Assembly (NCBI GenBank): GCA_021801305.1
Contig: JAJYYD010000091.1
Coordinates: 1 to 9,180 of the forward strand
Direction: 5' to 3'
Origin: Thermoplasmata archaeon
GTDB taxonomy: Archaea; Thermoplasmatota; Thermoplasmata; Thermoplasmatales; Thermoplasmataceae
DNA: 9,180 nucleotides
The notes below the pieces were generated by a model. The model was given only the letters and a program-made list of their open reading frames with translations, was not told the origin of the DNA and did no database searches. Below are positions 1 through 5,986 of this stretch, in pieces (the stretch's first letter is position 1; every line of letters starts with the position of its first letter). Position numbers and translations under genes: made by a program.

Positions 1-2
1 TG

Positions 3-176
3 CTTGAGGGGAAAAAACCGGACAGGGAAGCATACAAAAAAAAGATAATCTCCTCAAAGGGGGCTAAAAGACTGGGAATTATGGGAGGAAAACACGATAT
101 TGAATACACAATGAATTACGATGCGGTGGATTTCCCCATACACTTTGACGGGAAATATATTGTCAGATACGGATAA
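3..176 (+). CDS. C-terminal fragment of an unidentified protein (partial, starts before the window)
   Basis: The frame starting at base 3 is open from the window edge to a TAA at 174-176 and encodes 57 residues. It is read as coding because it is open to the edge, ends just where the opposing mptE gene ends, and reads as plausible protein: a lysine-rich stretch (KKPDREAYKKK), then a beta-rich tail containing RLGIMGGKHDIEY and ending GKYIVRYG. I do not recognise the family. Its last 14 bases (163-176) overlap the 3' end of mptE on the other strand, so the two genes converge. The start and most of the protein lie outside the window, so neither function nor length can be given. It could be a chance open frame, but the composition argues against that. 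Confidence 0.55.
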   Translation, partial: LEGKKPDREAYKKKIISSKGAKRLGIMGGKHDIEYTMNYDAVDFPIHFDGKYIVRYG

Positions 177-834
177 CGGGGCCCGGCTTAAGGGAGGTTC
201 CCCGCATAACTGCAAGCCGGGAAAGGAGAATCTCTGCCCATCTCAATTTCTTGGCTTTTCTGTAATAATCCGATCCCTCCTTCATGGAAGGCCTGGAAAA
301 ATCAAACCCTACGAGAATAATCTCCGGCGCACCGAAATAGTCTGCAAAGAAGGCCGCCCTGTCGCCGTCAGTGAATCCTCCGAAGTTCCTTAGGACTCCA
401 ACAGGACGGTTCTGCGTGGTTCCCATGTGCACTTTGAGCGAAGGAACAAAGTTCTCAATCTTCTTCCGGTTGTCTCCGTGGGCATGAACCACCAACCTTA
501 CATTTTCATCGGAGCATTTTTTAATCAGGTCCATGGGCCCATCAAGGTCCGTGAAAATATACCCGGGATATGATTTTATTTCCAAATATTTTTCTAAGGC
601 GGAATCCGCAACAAAAACAGTTCCCTTAATGTCCAGATCCGCAAGTATATGATCCAGATATGGCCCGTTCCCAACCACATATACGCTTTCCCTCAGCCTT
701 TCCTGGGCATAATCACGGTTTCTCGTTTCAAGAATACTGTTAAGAAAAAAAGCGGTGTCACTATCTGTTTGTGGGTCTATCTGGAGATCAGAGCATATCC
801 TGCTGTAATAAGAATTCCACTGGTCAAATTCCAT
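163..834 (-). CDS. mptE: MptE-like 6-hydroxymethyl-7,8-dihydropterin pyrophosphokinase (DUF115/COG1634 family)
   Basis: The 223-residue protein matches the archaeal MptE family, which transfers diphosphate from ATP to 6-hydroxymethyl-7,8-dihydropterin in methanopterin or folate-type cofactor synthesis. It replaces bacterial FolK, to which it is unrelated. Visible family motifs are VVGNGP (53-58), VADSAL (75-80), TDLDG (95-99), VHAHGDN (116-122), GGFTDGDRA (152-160) and LVGFDF (174-179). These glycine/aspartate loops are typical of the DUF115 nucleotide- and metal-binding core. The length is normal for the family, and the ATG at 834 gives a natural N-terminus. It starts 11 nt after the stop of the DUF373 gene, so the two are probably cotranscribed; no clear Shine-Dalgarno site precedes it. 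In a non-methanogen the product probably feeds a tetrahydrofolate-like one-carbon carrier, which is an inference. The 3' end overlaps the convergent left-edge gene by 14 nt. Confidence 0.85.
   Translation of the reverse strand: MEFDQWNSYYSRICSDLQIDPQTDSDTAFFLNSILETRNRDYAQERLRESVYVVGNGPYLDHILADLDIKGTVFVADSALEKYLEIKSYPGYIFTDLDGPMDLIKKCSDENVRLVVHAHGDNRKKIENFVPSLKVHMGTTQNRPVGVLRNFGGFTDGDRAAFFADYFGAPEIILVGFDFSRPSMKEGSDYYRKAKKLRWAEILLSRLAVMRGTSLKPGPVIRI
182..221. terminator. Inverted repeat just past the left-edge gene, possible terminator hairpin
   Basis: CCCGGCTT (182-189) and AAGCCGGG (214-221) are perfect 8-base inverted arms separated by 24 bases. A smaller GGGA/TCCC hairpin is nested inside. 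The structure begins 6 nt after the TAA of the left-edge gene but lies within the last codons of mptE. No T-run follows on the plus strand, so an intrinsic terminator role is only a possibility. Confidence 0.25.
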
Positions 835-845
835 CAGGCGCCAGC

Positions 846-1994
846 CTACTTGTTGTCCGCTATAACCAGGCTGTCGCCCTTGTTCATTTTCTTGTTCATC
901 ATCTCATTGAAGTAACGGTGCACCATGGAAGAAAGCATGGCAACTACCAGCCCAAGGATGAGGAAGAAGACGCTTACGATGGCGTACTGGAAAGTTATGA
1001 AGCCCAGAATGTACCTCATGTAATTTATCATTCCGTAGATTATGAAGGCAATTGAGAGTGAAAACATCAATCCATAAAGGATCCTGAAGATCTCACTGCT
1101 TCCATTCATGTAGCCTTCAACTACCTTCCCTACTTCTCTGGCAAAGAAGGCGCCGTAGATCCACCATGTGAAGAGAGATAGGAACACCAGGACCGCGTCC
1201 ACTCCGGTTAGGGAAGTACTTCTGGCAATGACATAACTTGAAGCTATACCAACCAGGACCAGCATTCCCGCTATCACATATGAAAGAAAGAGGATACGCG
1301 TTTCCTGGGCATATTCCCTTACTGAACGCATGAGCGAGAATACAACTTTCTGGAGCTCGAATCCTTTCTCTACAAAATACGCACCCAGAACGATTGTAAC
1401 GATTGTAACCGCCCCCAGGCTGGGGTCTATAATGTCAGTTCTGGTTGCTATGGCCTGGTAAACTATGAAACCCAGTGAAACTATTCCGTAAGTCAGGAAA
1501 ATCAGGCCAAGTGGTATGATGAATTTGTTAATGAGTTTTTTATCCTTGAGTGCTTTTACAATGTAGTAATACATTGATTCTATGTTCTGGTTATGCCTTA
1601 CGATCACATGTTTAACGTATCTTATCTTGATTCTTGATATGATGAGCGGGACAATATAGTCGTCTTCCGCCCCGTCAGTAACAAGGACAACATCATCGAA
1701 TTTGCCCATGGAAAGAACCTGGTCGAGTTGCATCCCAAGTTTTTCATCGGAAATTTCCCCAACATCAATGTCTCCGGTGATCAGTGCTACCTCAACATCC
1801 TGGTTTTTTTCCTTCTGCTCATTGTAGTGCTTCACTGCACCAAACAGGGCATTTGCATCGGAATCCTCAGGATCCATGGAGATCAGTTTGAGTGCGGCGT
1901 CATAGCAGTTCTGATAACCAAGCAGAGGGCCAACTATACCGGCCTTCTCCCCGAAATCGTTATCCCTGTCTATGTTGAGTATCAGTGTAGTCAT
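846..1994 (-). CDS. DUF373 family membrane protein (COG2237), function unknown
   Basis: The 382-residue protein has two parts. A soluble N-terminal domain (1-155) begins with a beta strand and acidic turn (LILNIDRDND, 4-13) and carries SDANALFGAVKHY (45-57), GDIDVG (74-79) and TDGAEDDYIVPLI (106-118), which are hallmarks of archaeal DUF373. About six membrane segments follow, near 159-183, 190-209, 233-256, 264-284, 304-324 and 329-358, then a short basic cytoplasmic tail. DUF373 is widespread in archaea and has no established function. The acidic motifs suggest a metal- or nucleotide-dependent soluble domain anchored to the membrane, which is inference. An in-frame TGA at 2009-2007 leaves the ATG at 1994 as the first usable start, with a weak GAGG about 10 nt upstream. 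It is the first gene of a likely two-gene operon with mptE. Confidence 0.88.
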   Translation of the reverse strand: MTTLILNIDRDNDFGEKAGIVGPLLGYQNCYDAALKLISMDPEDSDANALFGAVKHYNEQKEKNQDVEVALITGDIDVGEISDEKLGMQLDQVLSMGKFDDVVLVTDGAEDDYIVPLIISRIKIRYVKHVIVRHNQNIESMYYYIVKALKDKKLINKFIIPLGLIFLTYGIVSLGFIVYQAIATRTDIIDPSLGAVTIVTIVLGAYFVEKGFELQKVVFSLMRSVREYAQETRILFLSYVIAGMLVLVGIASSYVIARSTSLTGVDAVLVFLSLFTWWIYGAFFAREVGKVVEGYMNGSSEIFRILYGLMFSLSIAFIIYGMINYMRYILGFITFQYAIVSVFFLILGLVVAMLSSMVHRYFNEMMNKKMNKGDSLVIADNK

Positions 1995-2036
1995 TTTTAT
2001 GACGCCTCAAATCATAAGTAAAGAGAAATTCCTCCT

Positions 2037-2045
2037 ATTTATGCT
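2037..2045 (-). promoter_or_regulatory. Candidate TATA box for the DUF373-mptE operon
   Basis: On the minus strand the stretch reads AGCATAAATAGG around 2037-2045, an A/T box about 45 nt before the ATG at 1994. With usual archaeal spacing this puts the transcript start near 2015 and leaves a short leader containing the weak GAGG. A second A/T box, TTTATAAA at 2114-2121, is palindromic but would give a leader of about 100 nt. The choice between them is uncertain. Confidence 0.3.
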
Positions 2046-2177
2046 TTGCCAGAAGACAAGATACATACATTATCACTTGCATGCAATGCCTCCTGTTAAA
2101 TATTGAAAATAAATTTATAAACTTATCCTAAAGATGTAATACAGAAAACTTTATTAATTAGATGCCTGACTGCTTTT

Positions 2178-2183
2178 AAAAAA
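2178..2183 (-). terminator. U-tract terminator candidate for the winged-helix gene
   Basis: Six A residues on the plus strand give U6 in the minus-strand transcript, 12 nt after the TAG of the winged-helix gene (2198-2196). Archaeal RNA polymerase can terminate at short U-tracts without a hairpin, so this is a plausible end for a one-gene transcript. Confidence 0.45.
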
Positions 2184-2195
2184 TATAATCCGGAA

Positions 2196-2411
2196 CTATT
2201 TCAGGACGTAATAACCGGCACTTTTGGATCTTGCAACCCTTTTTGCCAGTCCCTTGTTCGACAATTCCTGAAGTGCCGCTGCTACCACCGCTTTTCCAAG
2301 GGCAGAAGCCTTCATTATGTCATCCGCTGATTTCAGTTTATCTTCTGATGTTGCTCCAAGCTTTTTTATAGCCTCGTATACTTTTTTTGCATTTGGTGAT
2401 ACTTCTTCCAT
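2196..2411 (-). CDS. Small winged helix-turn-helix DNA-binding protein
   Basis: From the ATG at 2411 the protein has 71 residues; a GTG at 2420 would add MHQ. Numbering from the GTG, it shows helix 1 (NAKKVYEAIKKLG, 10-22), a second short helix (SADDIMKASA, 31-40), a recognition-type helix (KAVVAAALQELSNKG, 43-57) and a basic beta wing (LAKRVARSKSAGYYVLK, 58-74). This is the minimal winged-helix fold with no ligand-binding domain. It is strongly basic and could be a local repressor or an abundant chromatin-like protein; the sequence does not decide. The strong TATA box at 2441-2448 predicts a transcript start near 2420-2416, so translation is either leaderless from GTG or starts at ATG with a leader of about 5-9 nt. 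I prefer the ATG. It is divergent from the mevalonate operon. Confidence 0.8.
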   Translation of the reverse strand: MEEVSPNAKKVYEAIKKLGATSEDKLKSADDIMKASALGKAVVAAALQELSNKGLAKRVARSKSAGYYVLK

Positions 2412-2440
2412 TTGGTGCACCGATATAGACTGAGCGCAAT

Positions 2441-2448
2441 TTTATATA
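2441..2448 (-). promoter_or_regulatory. TATA box of the winged-helix gene
   Basis: The minus strand reads TATATAAA here, inside a longer TATATATATAAAA run. Its centre is about 25-33 nt before the two candidate start codons (GTG 2420, ATG 2411), the classic archaeal arrangement for a leaderless or short-leader transcript. Confidence 0.65.
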
Positions 2449-2489
2449 TATACTATTCTCTAAGAATAAATAACTCAAATCCAATCACA

Positions 2490-2521
2490 CTTCTTCCAGA
2501 AGATGTATTAAAAAGTACATC
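2490..2521. repeat. Two adjacent inverted repeats in the divergent promoter region
   Basis: CTTCT-TCC-AGAAG (2490-2502) is a perfect 5+3+5 inverted repeat. It is followed at once by GATGTA-(8 nt)-TACATC (2502-2521) with perfect 6-base arms. Both lie between the winged-helix gene and the HMG-CoA synthase gene, where a regulator shared by the divergent units would bind. No role is proven. Confidence 0.35.
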
Positions 2522-2552
2522 GCCTGAAAAATAATCGTCGATTGATAAACTT

Positions 2553-2566
2553 AAATTCGTGAATTT
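2553..2566. promoter_or_regulatory. Palindrome overlapping the mevalonate-operon promoter, candidate operator
   Basis: AAATTC-GT-GAATTT is a perfect 6+2+6 palindrome. Its right end runs into the proposed TATA box (2564-2573), so a bound dimer would cover the BRE/TATA region and block TBP/TFB. The A/T-rich setting makes chance palindromes more likely, hence the modest score. Confidence 0.35.
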
Positions 2567-2573
2567 TTAAATA
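2564..2573 (+). promoter_or_regulatory. Candidate TATA box for the HMG-CoA synthase operon
   Basis: TTTTTAAATA lies about 35 nt before the ATG at 2604. Usual spacing puts the transcript start near 2595, leaving a leader of roughly 9 nt. An AGGAAG word (2593-2598) 5 nt before the ATG could act as a Shine-Dalgarno site if transcription starts slightly earlier. Confidence 0.45.
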
Positions 2574-2603
2574 GTTCCTTCTTCTATTCGGCAGGAAGTT
2601 CAA

Positions 2604-3659
2604 ATGTCAGGAATAGTCAGTTACGGTTCTTACATACCCAGGTTCAGGATAAAACCTGAGGAAATAGCCAGGGTATGGGGTGAAGATGCCGAAAATATAA
2701 AGAATGGGATTTATGTGCTGAGCAAATCAGTACCTGCACCGGATGAGGATGTGGCCACAATATCCGTCGAGGCGGCGAGAAATTCCCTGAAGAGATGCAA
2801 GGTGGAACCAGAAAATGTGGGAGCTATCTTTGTAGGTTCAGAATCACATCCATATGCAGTGAAACCTACGGCAACAATAGTTGCTGCTGCCATCGGCGTA
2901 AGTTTCAACCTCTTTTCCGCAGATTACGAATTTGCCTGCAAAGCCGGAACTGCTGCAATGCAGAACGTCAAGGCAATGGTGGATGCAGACTTCATTAAGT
3001 ACGGGATGGCAATAGGTGCTGATACATCCCAGGGTGCCCCTGGTGATGTTCTGGAATATACTGCATCAGCCGGCGGCACTGCAATGCTGCTAGGGAAGAA
3101 GAACGTTATCGCGGAGATAAATTCCACTCTCTCGGTGACTTCAGATACTCCCGATTTCTGGAGAAGGGAGGGCCAACCTTACCCCAGCCATGGAGAAAGA
3201 TTTACCGGGGAACCTGCATATTTCAGGCATGTGGTTTCGGCTGCAAAGGAGATGATGGAGAGGCAGGGGACCACACCAAAGGATTACAAATACGCCGTAT
3301 TCCACCAGCCAAACGGTAAATTTCCAACAAGAGCGGCAAAGATTCTGGGATTTTCCGAGGAGCAGTATAAGGACGGTCTTCTTACTCCATTCATAGGAAA
3401 CACATATTCAGCGTCGATGATGACGGGACTGTCCGCAATACTTGATCTTGCCAACCCGGGCGACAGGATACTTGCAGTTTCATTCGGTTCAGGTGCAGGA
3501 TCAGATGCATTTGACATAACTGTGACGGAACACATAGAAAACCTGGAACGAAAAGCTGCCCCTACAATCAAGGAAATGATAAGCAGGGTAAAGTGGCTGG
3601 ATTATGGCTTGTATGCAAAGTTCAAGAGAAAGATCATAGTGGGTGAAGACATTGAATAA
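2604..3659 (+). CDS. mvaS: Archaeal hydroxymethylglutaryl-CoA synthase
   Basis: The 351-residue protein is an archaeal-type HMG-CoA synthase. It condenses acetyl-CoA with acetoacetyl-CoA to HMG-CoA, the step before HMG-CoA reductase in mevalonate and isoprenoid-ether lipid synthesis. The family catalytic set is visible: Glu80 in FVGSES, nucleophile Cys112 in [10 protein letters not shown], and His234 in [10 protein letters not shown]. The glycine loop GSGAGSD (296-301 region) near the C-terminus is also present. The N-terminal [13 protein letters not shown] is typical, supporting the ATG at 2604. In Methanothermococcus thermolithotrophicus this enzyme forms a complex with a thiolase bridged by a DUF35 protein sharing one CoA-binding site, and the same gene order follows here. 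The 3' end overlaps the next gene by 17 nt, or by 8 nt if that gene starts at TTG 3652, implying translational coupling. Confidence 0.93.
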   Translation: MSGIVSYGSYIPRFRIKPEEIARVWGEDAENIKNGIYVLSKSVPAPDEDVATISVEAARNSLKRCKVEPENVGAIFVGSESHPYAVKPTATIVAAAIGVSFNLFSADYEFACKAGTAAMQNVKAMVDADFIKYGMAIGADTSQGAPGDVLEYTASAGGTAMLLGKKNVIAEINSTLSVTSDTPDFWRREGQPYPSHGERFTGEPAYFRHVVSAAKEMMERQGTTPKDYKYAVFHQPNGKFPTRAAKILGFSEEQYKDGLLTPFIGNTYSASMMTGLSAILDLANPGDRILAVSFGSGAGSDAFDITVTEHIENLERKAAPTIKEMISRVKWLDYGLYAKFKRKIIVGEDIE

Positions 3660-4818
3660 GGCTTATATTATCGGTGCTGGAGAGACAAAATACGGGGAGC
3701 TTTGGGAGAAATCCCTGAGAGAACTTGCAGTCGAGGCTGGATTAAAGGCAGTTGAAAATGCAGGTATATTTTCAAAGGAAATAGAGGTTCTCTACGGAAG
3801 CAACAGTCTCGCAGGAACAATAAACGGCCAGGAGAACATAGGATCACTAATATCAGATTTTTCGGGGATTGCCGAAAACAACATTCCTGCAATAAGGATT
3901 GAGGCATCAACAGCTTCAGGAGGAGCTGCAGTGAGGCAGGCATATCTGGCAGTAAAATCCGGTGAATACGATGTTGTGATGGTGGGAGGAGTTGAAAAAA
4001 TGACAGATATTTACGGATCAGAGATCATTGATCTCACAAGCTCAGTTTTGGACAGGGAATGGGAGGCATTCCTTGGGGCAACTCCTGCCGCACTGGCAGC
4101 CATGAGTGCCAGGAAATACATGAAAGACTTCAATGTCCCAAAGGAGGCACTTGCAATGGTATCAGTGAATGATCACCTGAACGCGTCCAAAAACTCTCAT
4201 GCCCAGTACCGGAACAAGATAACCCTTGAGCAGGCATTGAATGCGACACCCGTTGCCGAACCACTTAACCTTATGGACTGCAGTCCTGTATCCGACGGTG
4301 CAGCAGCAGTCATCGTGGCATCTGAAAAATACGTGAAGAAGAATGGGATCGAGGGTGTTGAAATTCTAAGTTCGGCAGCTTCACAGGATTACCTGGCCGT
4401 ACACAGCAGGAAGAGCATTTACAGGCTGGATTCCACTGTTCTTGCAGCAAGGGAAGCACTTGGAAAGGCAAAACTTAAGCTGGACAACATATCATTCTCG
4501 GAAATCCACGATTCGTACAGCATTTACGGCCTTATGGAACTGGAAGATCTCGGTTTCGCAGAGAAGGGGAAGGCGAAAGACCTGGTTTACGATGAAATCA
4601 AACTGAACGGAAGGATTCCGGTAAATCCGTCTGGAGGGCTCAAAGCCAAGGGAAATCCTTTCGGTGCCACTGGAGTGGGGCAGTTTGTTGAGGCATATAC
4701 ACAGCTGAAAGGAAAAGCGGGAGAGAGGCAGGTCAAATCACCTGTAAATGCACTCCTGCATAATATGGGGGGAACGGGTTCAACATCTGTAGTCCATATA
4801 CTGGGGGGTGTTGCCTGA
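3643..4818 (+). CDS. Archaeal thiolase-family protein (acetoacetyl-CoA thiolase position) lacking catalytic residues
   Basis: The 391-residue protein spans a full archaeal/SCP2-type thiolase fold: N-terminal [15 protein letters not shown] (7-21), [10 protein letters not shown] (113-122), [11 protein letters not shown] (212-222), EIHDSY (287-292), [17 protein letters not shown] (328-344) and HNMGGTGS (373-380). In active relatives the motifs read EAACASGG, HDCF and GHxxGATG. Here the nucleophilic Cys is Thr90 (EASTASGG), the HDC Cys is Ser291 and the GHP His is Asn338, while His289 and the glycine loops remain. As an acetoacetyl-CoA thiolase it should be inactive or altered; it may be a scaffold for HMG-CoA synthase and DUF35, or have other chemistry. 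Thiolase-fold aldolases paired with DUF35 proteins (Ltp2 type) are known. The frame is intact, so it is not an ordinary pseudogene. Start: GTG 3643 is the first possible; TTG 3652 has GGTGA five nt upstream and gives the more typical N-terminus [10 protein letters not shown]. The stop overlaps the next ATG (TGATG). Confidence 0.88.
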   Translation: MKTLNKAYIIGAGETKYGELWEKSLRELAVEAGLKAVENAGIFSKEIEVLYGSNSLAGTINGQENIGSLISDFSGIAENNIPAIRIEASTASGGAAVRQAYLAVKSGEYDVVMVGGVEKMTDIYGSEIIDLTSSVLDREWEAFLGATPAALAAMSARKYMKDFNVPKEALAMVSVNDHLNASKNSHAQYRNKITLEQALNATPVAEPLNLMDCSPVSDGAAAVIVASEKYVKKNGIEGVEILSSAASQDYLAVHSRKSIYRLDSTVLAAREALGKAKLKLDNISFSEIHDSYSIYGLMELEDLGFAEKGKAKDLVYDEIKLNGRIPVNPSGGLKAKGNPFGATGVGQFVEAYTQLKGKAGERQVKSPVNALLHNMGGTGSTSVVHILGGVA

Positions 4819-5222
4819 TGGGAGAGCTATCGAGGTTCTGGAGAGAATCCGAGCACAGGTACCGTCTGATGGGAACAAAATGTGGAAACTGCAACGTTAC
4901 ATATTTTCCTCCAAGAGATATATGCCCTAAATGCCACAGGGAATCAATCGGTAAAATGAAGCCTGTACAGCTTCAGGGAAAAGGGGAAATAATCTCTTTC
5001 ACAATAGTCCATGATTCCCCACCAAGGTTCATCCGGCAGAGGCCATATTTCATGGCACTCATAAAGCTTGACGAGGGACCTACAATCACAGGGCAGATCG
5101 TTGACTGTGACGCCGATGAGGTTGACATTGGGAAACGCGTCAGGACAGTGTTCAGGAAGATTGCCGAGGAAGGAAAGAGCGGAATCATTGAATACGGTTA
5201 CAAGTTTATCATAGACCAGTAA
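4818..5222 (+). CDS. DUF35 zinc-ribbon/OB-fold protein, bridging subunit of the HMG-CoA synthase-thiolase complex
   Basis: The 134-residue protein has the DUF35 layout: an N-terminal helix (FWRESEHRYRLMGTKC), a rubredoxin-like zinc ribbon with Cys22-x2-Cys25 and Cys36-x2-Cys39, and an OB fold (about 50-134) containing KGEIISFTIVH and a typical GxRVRTVFRK strand. In the characterised archaeal complex this protein binds CoA and bridges thiolase and HMG-CoA synthase so that acetoacetyl-CoA is passed on without release. All four zinc ligands and the OB core look intact, unlike the catalytic sites of the preceding thiolase. Its ATG overlaps the TGA of that gene by one base, so translation is probably coupled. 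It is the last gene of the plus-strand operon. Confidence 0.9.
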   Translation: MGELSRFWRESEHRYRLMGTKCGNCNVTYFPPRDICPKCHRESIGKMKPVQLQGKGEIISFTIVHDSPPRFIRQRPYFMALIKLDEGPTITGQIVDCDADEVDIGKRVRTVFRKIAEEGKSGIIEYGYKFIIDQ

Positions 5223-5276
5223 GATCTGAATATCCGGAATTTCAGTCCGTTCCGGATCAGGATCCAATTATTTTTT
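5223..5276. terminator. Terminator region between the DUF35 gene and purN, hairpin plus T6
   Basis: ATCCGGAA (5232-5239) and TTCCGGAT (5250-5257) form a perfect 8-bp stem with a 10-nt loop. Outer GATCTGA and TCAGGATC extend the pairing with a bulge. The hairpin fills the 45-nt gap between convergent stop codons. On the plus strand a T6 run (5271-5276) follows and falls within the last codons of purN. The hairpin can serve both directions; the T-run serves only the mevalonate operon. Confidence 0.55.
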
Positions 5277-5885
5277 CAATCTGACTCTGTTCCCATCAAT
5301 CTCTATTTTATCCTCAATTATGATCTTTATTGATTCAACTATTATTTTGTGTTCAAGCTGATGAACCTTATCCGCGAGCGTCTCAGGTGTATCGTCATCC
5401 TCCACAGTACAGATGTCCTGCATTATTATGGGGCCGCCATCAATATTTTCGGTAACGAAGTGAACAGTTGCGCCAGAGTATTTAGCACCGCTGTTTATAA
5501 CAGCTTCATGGACTTTTGATCCATAAAAACCCGGCCCTCCGAAACAGGGAAGAAGCGAGGGATGCAGGTTTATGATCCTGTCCCTAAACTGCTGAATTAA
5601 GGAGGAATCCAGTATCTTCAGGAATCCTGCCAGCACTATTAGATCGGGCTTGTATTCATTCAGTCGGTTCAAGACATCTTTAAAGAATTTTTCCGGTTCA
5701 TTTCTTGAATATGGTATGTAAACACTGTCAATCCCCATGGTTCTTGATCTTTCAAGCACCCCTGCGTTTCTTCTTTCGCAGATAACTGCAGAGATCCTGC
5801 AGCCAAGTCTTCCATCAGCTACTGCATCTGCAATTGCCTGGAAGTTAGTGCCATTCCCGGAGGCAAACACGACAATGCTTTTCAC
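5268..5885 (-). CDS. purN: Phosphoribosylglycinamide formyltransferase (GAR transformylase)
   Basis: PurN moves a formyl group from 10-formyl-tetrahydrofolate to GAR in step three of purine synthesis. From GTG 5885 the protein has 205 residues; a TTG at 5900 would give 210. Numbering from the TTG, visible motifs are the phosphate-binding ASGNGTN (13-19), LVLAGFLKIL-type segment (88-97), INLHPSLLP (110-118) with catalytic Asn111 and His113, the GGPG loop (121-124), ATVHFV with His147, and IDGGPI with catalytic Asp154. These match E. coli Asn106, His108 and Asp144. The GTG start is preferred because it gives the family-like N-terminus MKSIVVFASGNGTN and lies about 27 nt from an A/T box at 5909-5917, fitting leaderless translation. 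Need for a formyl-pterin cofactor links it loosely to mptE. It ends convergently with the DUF35 gene. Confidence 0.9.
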   Translation of the reverse strand: MKSIVVFASGNGTNFQAIADAVADGRLGCRISAVICERRNAGVLERSRTMGIDSVYIPYSRNEPEKFFKDVLNRLNEYKPDLIVLAGFLKILDSSLIQQFRDRIINLHPSLLPCFGGPGFYGSKVHEAVINSGAKYSGATVHFVTENIDGGPIIMQDICTVEDDDTPETLADKVHQLEHKIIVESIKIIIEDKIEIDGNRVRLKK

Positions 5886-5908
5886 ACTTAATGAATGCAA
5901 CTGACAAT

Positions 5909-5917
5909 AAAAAATAT
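5909..5917 (-). promoter_or_regulatory. Candidate TATA box for purN
   Basis: The minus strand reads ATATTTTTTATT around this point. Its centre is about 27 nt before GTG 5885, so transcription would begin at or next to that codon. This is the main sequence support for GTG rather than TTG 5900 as the start. Confidence 0.45.
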
Positions 5918-5942
5918 GATCACGGGCAGCCTCTGAGGAAAT

Positions 5943-5953
5943 AATATATAAAA
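5943..5953 (+). promoter_or_regulatory. TATA box for rfcS
   Basis: AATATATAAAA is a strong archaeal TATA box centred about 39 nt before the ATG at 5987. The predicted transcript start is near 5974, giving a leader of about 12 nt. The leader contains AGGT (5977-5980), a weak Shine-Dalgarno word. Confidence 0.6.
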
Positions 5954-5986
5954 CAGGGTATCATGTTGAACCAAGCAGGTAGATAA

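Larger units (their letters stand above)
1995..2195. other. Intergenic region between the DUF373 gene and the winged-helix gene
   Basis: These 201 bases hold no convincing gene. They are A/T-rich and contain the DUF373 promoter candidates, a perfect 10-bp palindrome TTGCATGCAA (2077-2086), and a minus-strand T-run (2183-2178) just past the winged-helix gene. Two CCTCCT words (2031-2036 and 2089-2094) read AGGAGG on the minus strand, but neither is correctly placed before a start codon. Confidence 0.6.

Noticed and set aside
121..393. Plus-strand frame of 90 codons at the left side
   Set aside because: It mostly runs antisense to mptE and competes with the better supported frame ending at 176.
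2007..2036. AGGAGG on the minus strand and a two-codon ATG-ATT-TGA upstream of the DUF373 gene, considered as a leader mini-gene
   Set aside because: The AGGAGG is 15 nt from the tiny frame and 36 nt from the true ATG, too far for normal initiation in either case.
4944..5267. Minus-strand frame of 107 codons adjoining purN
   Set aside because: It is antisense to the DUF35 gene and contains the intergenic hairpin; its residues show no family motif.
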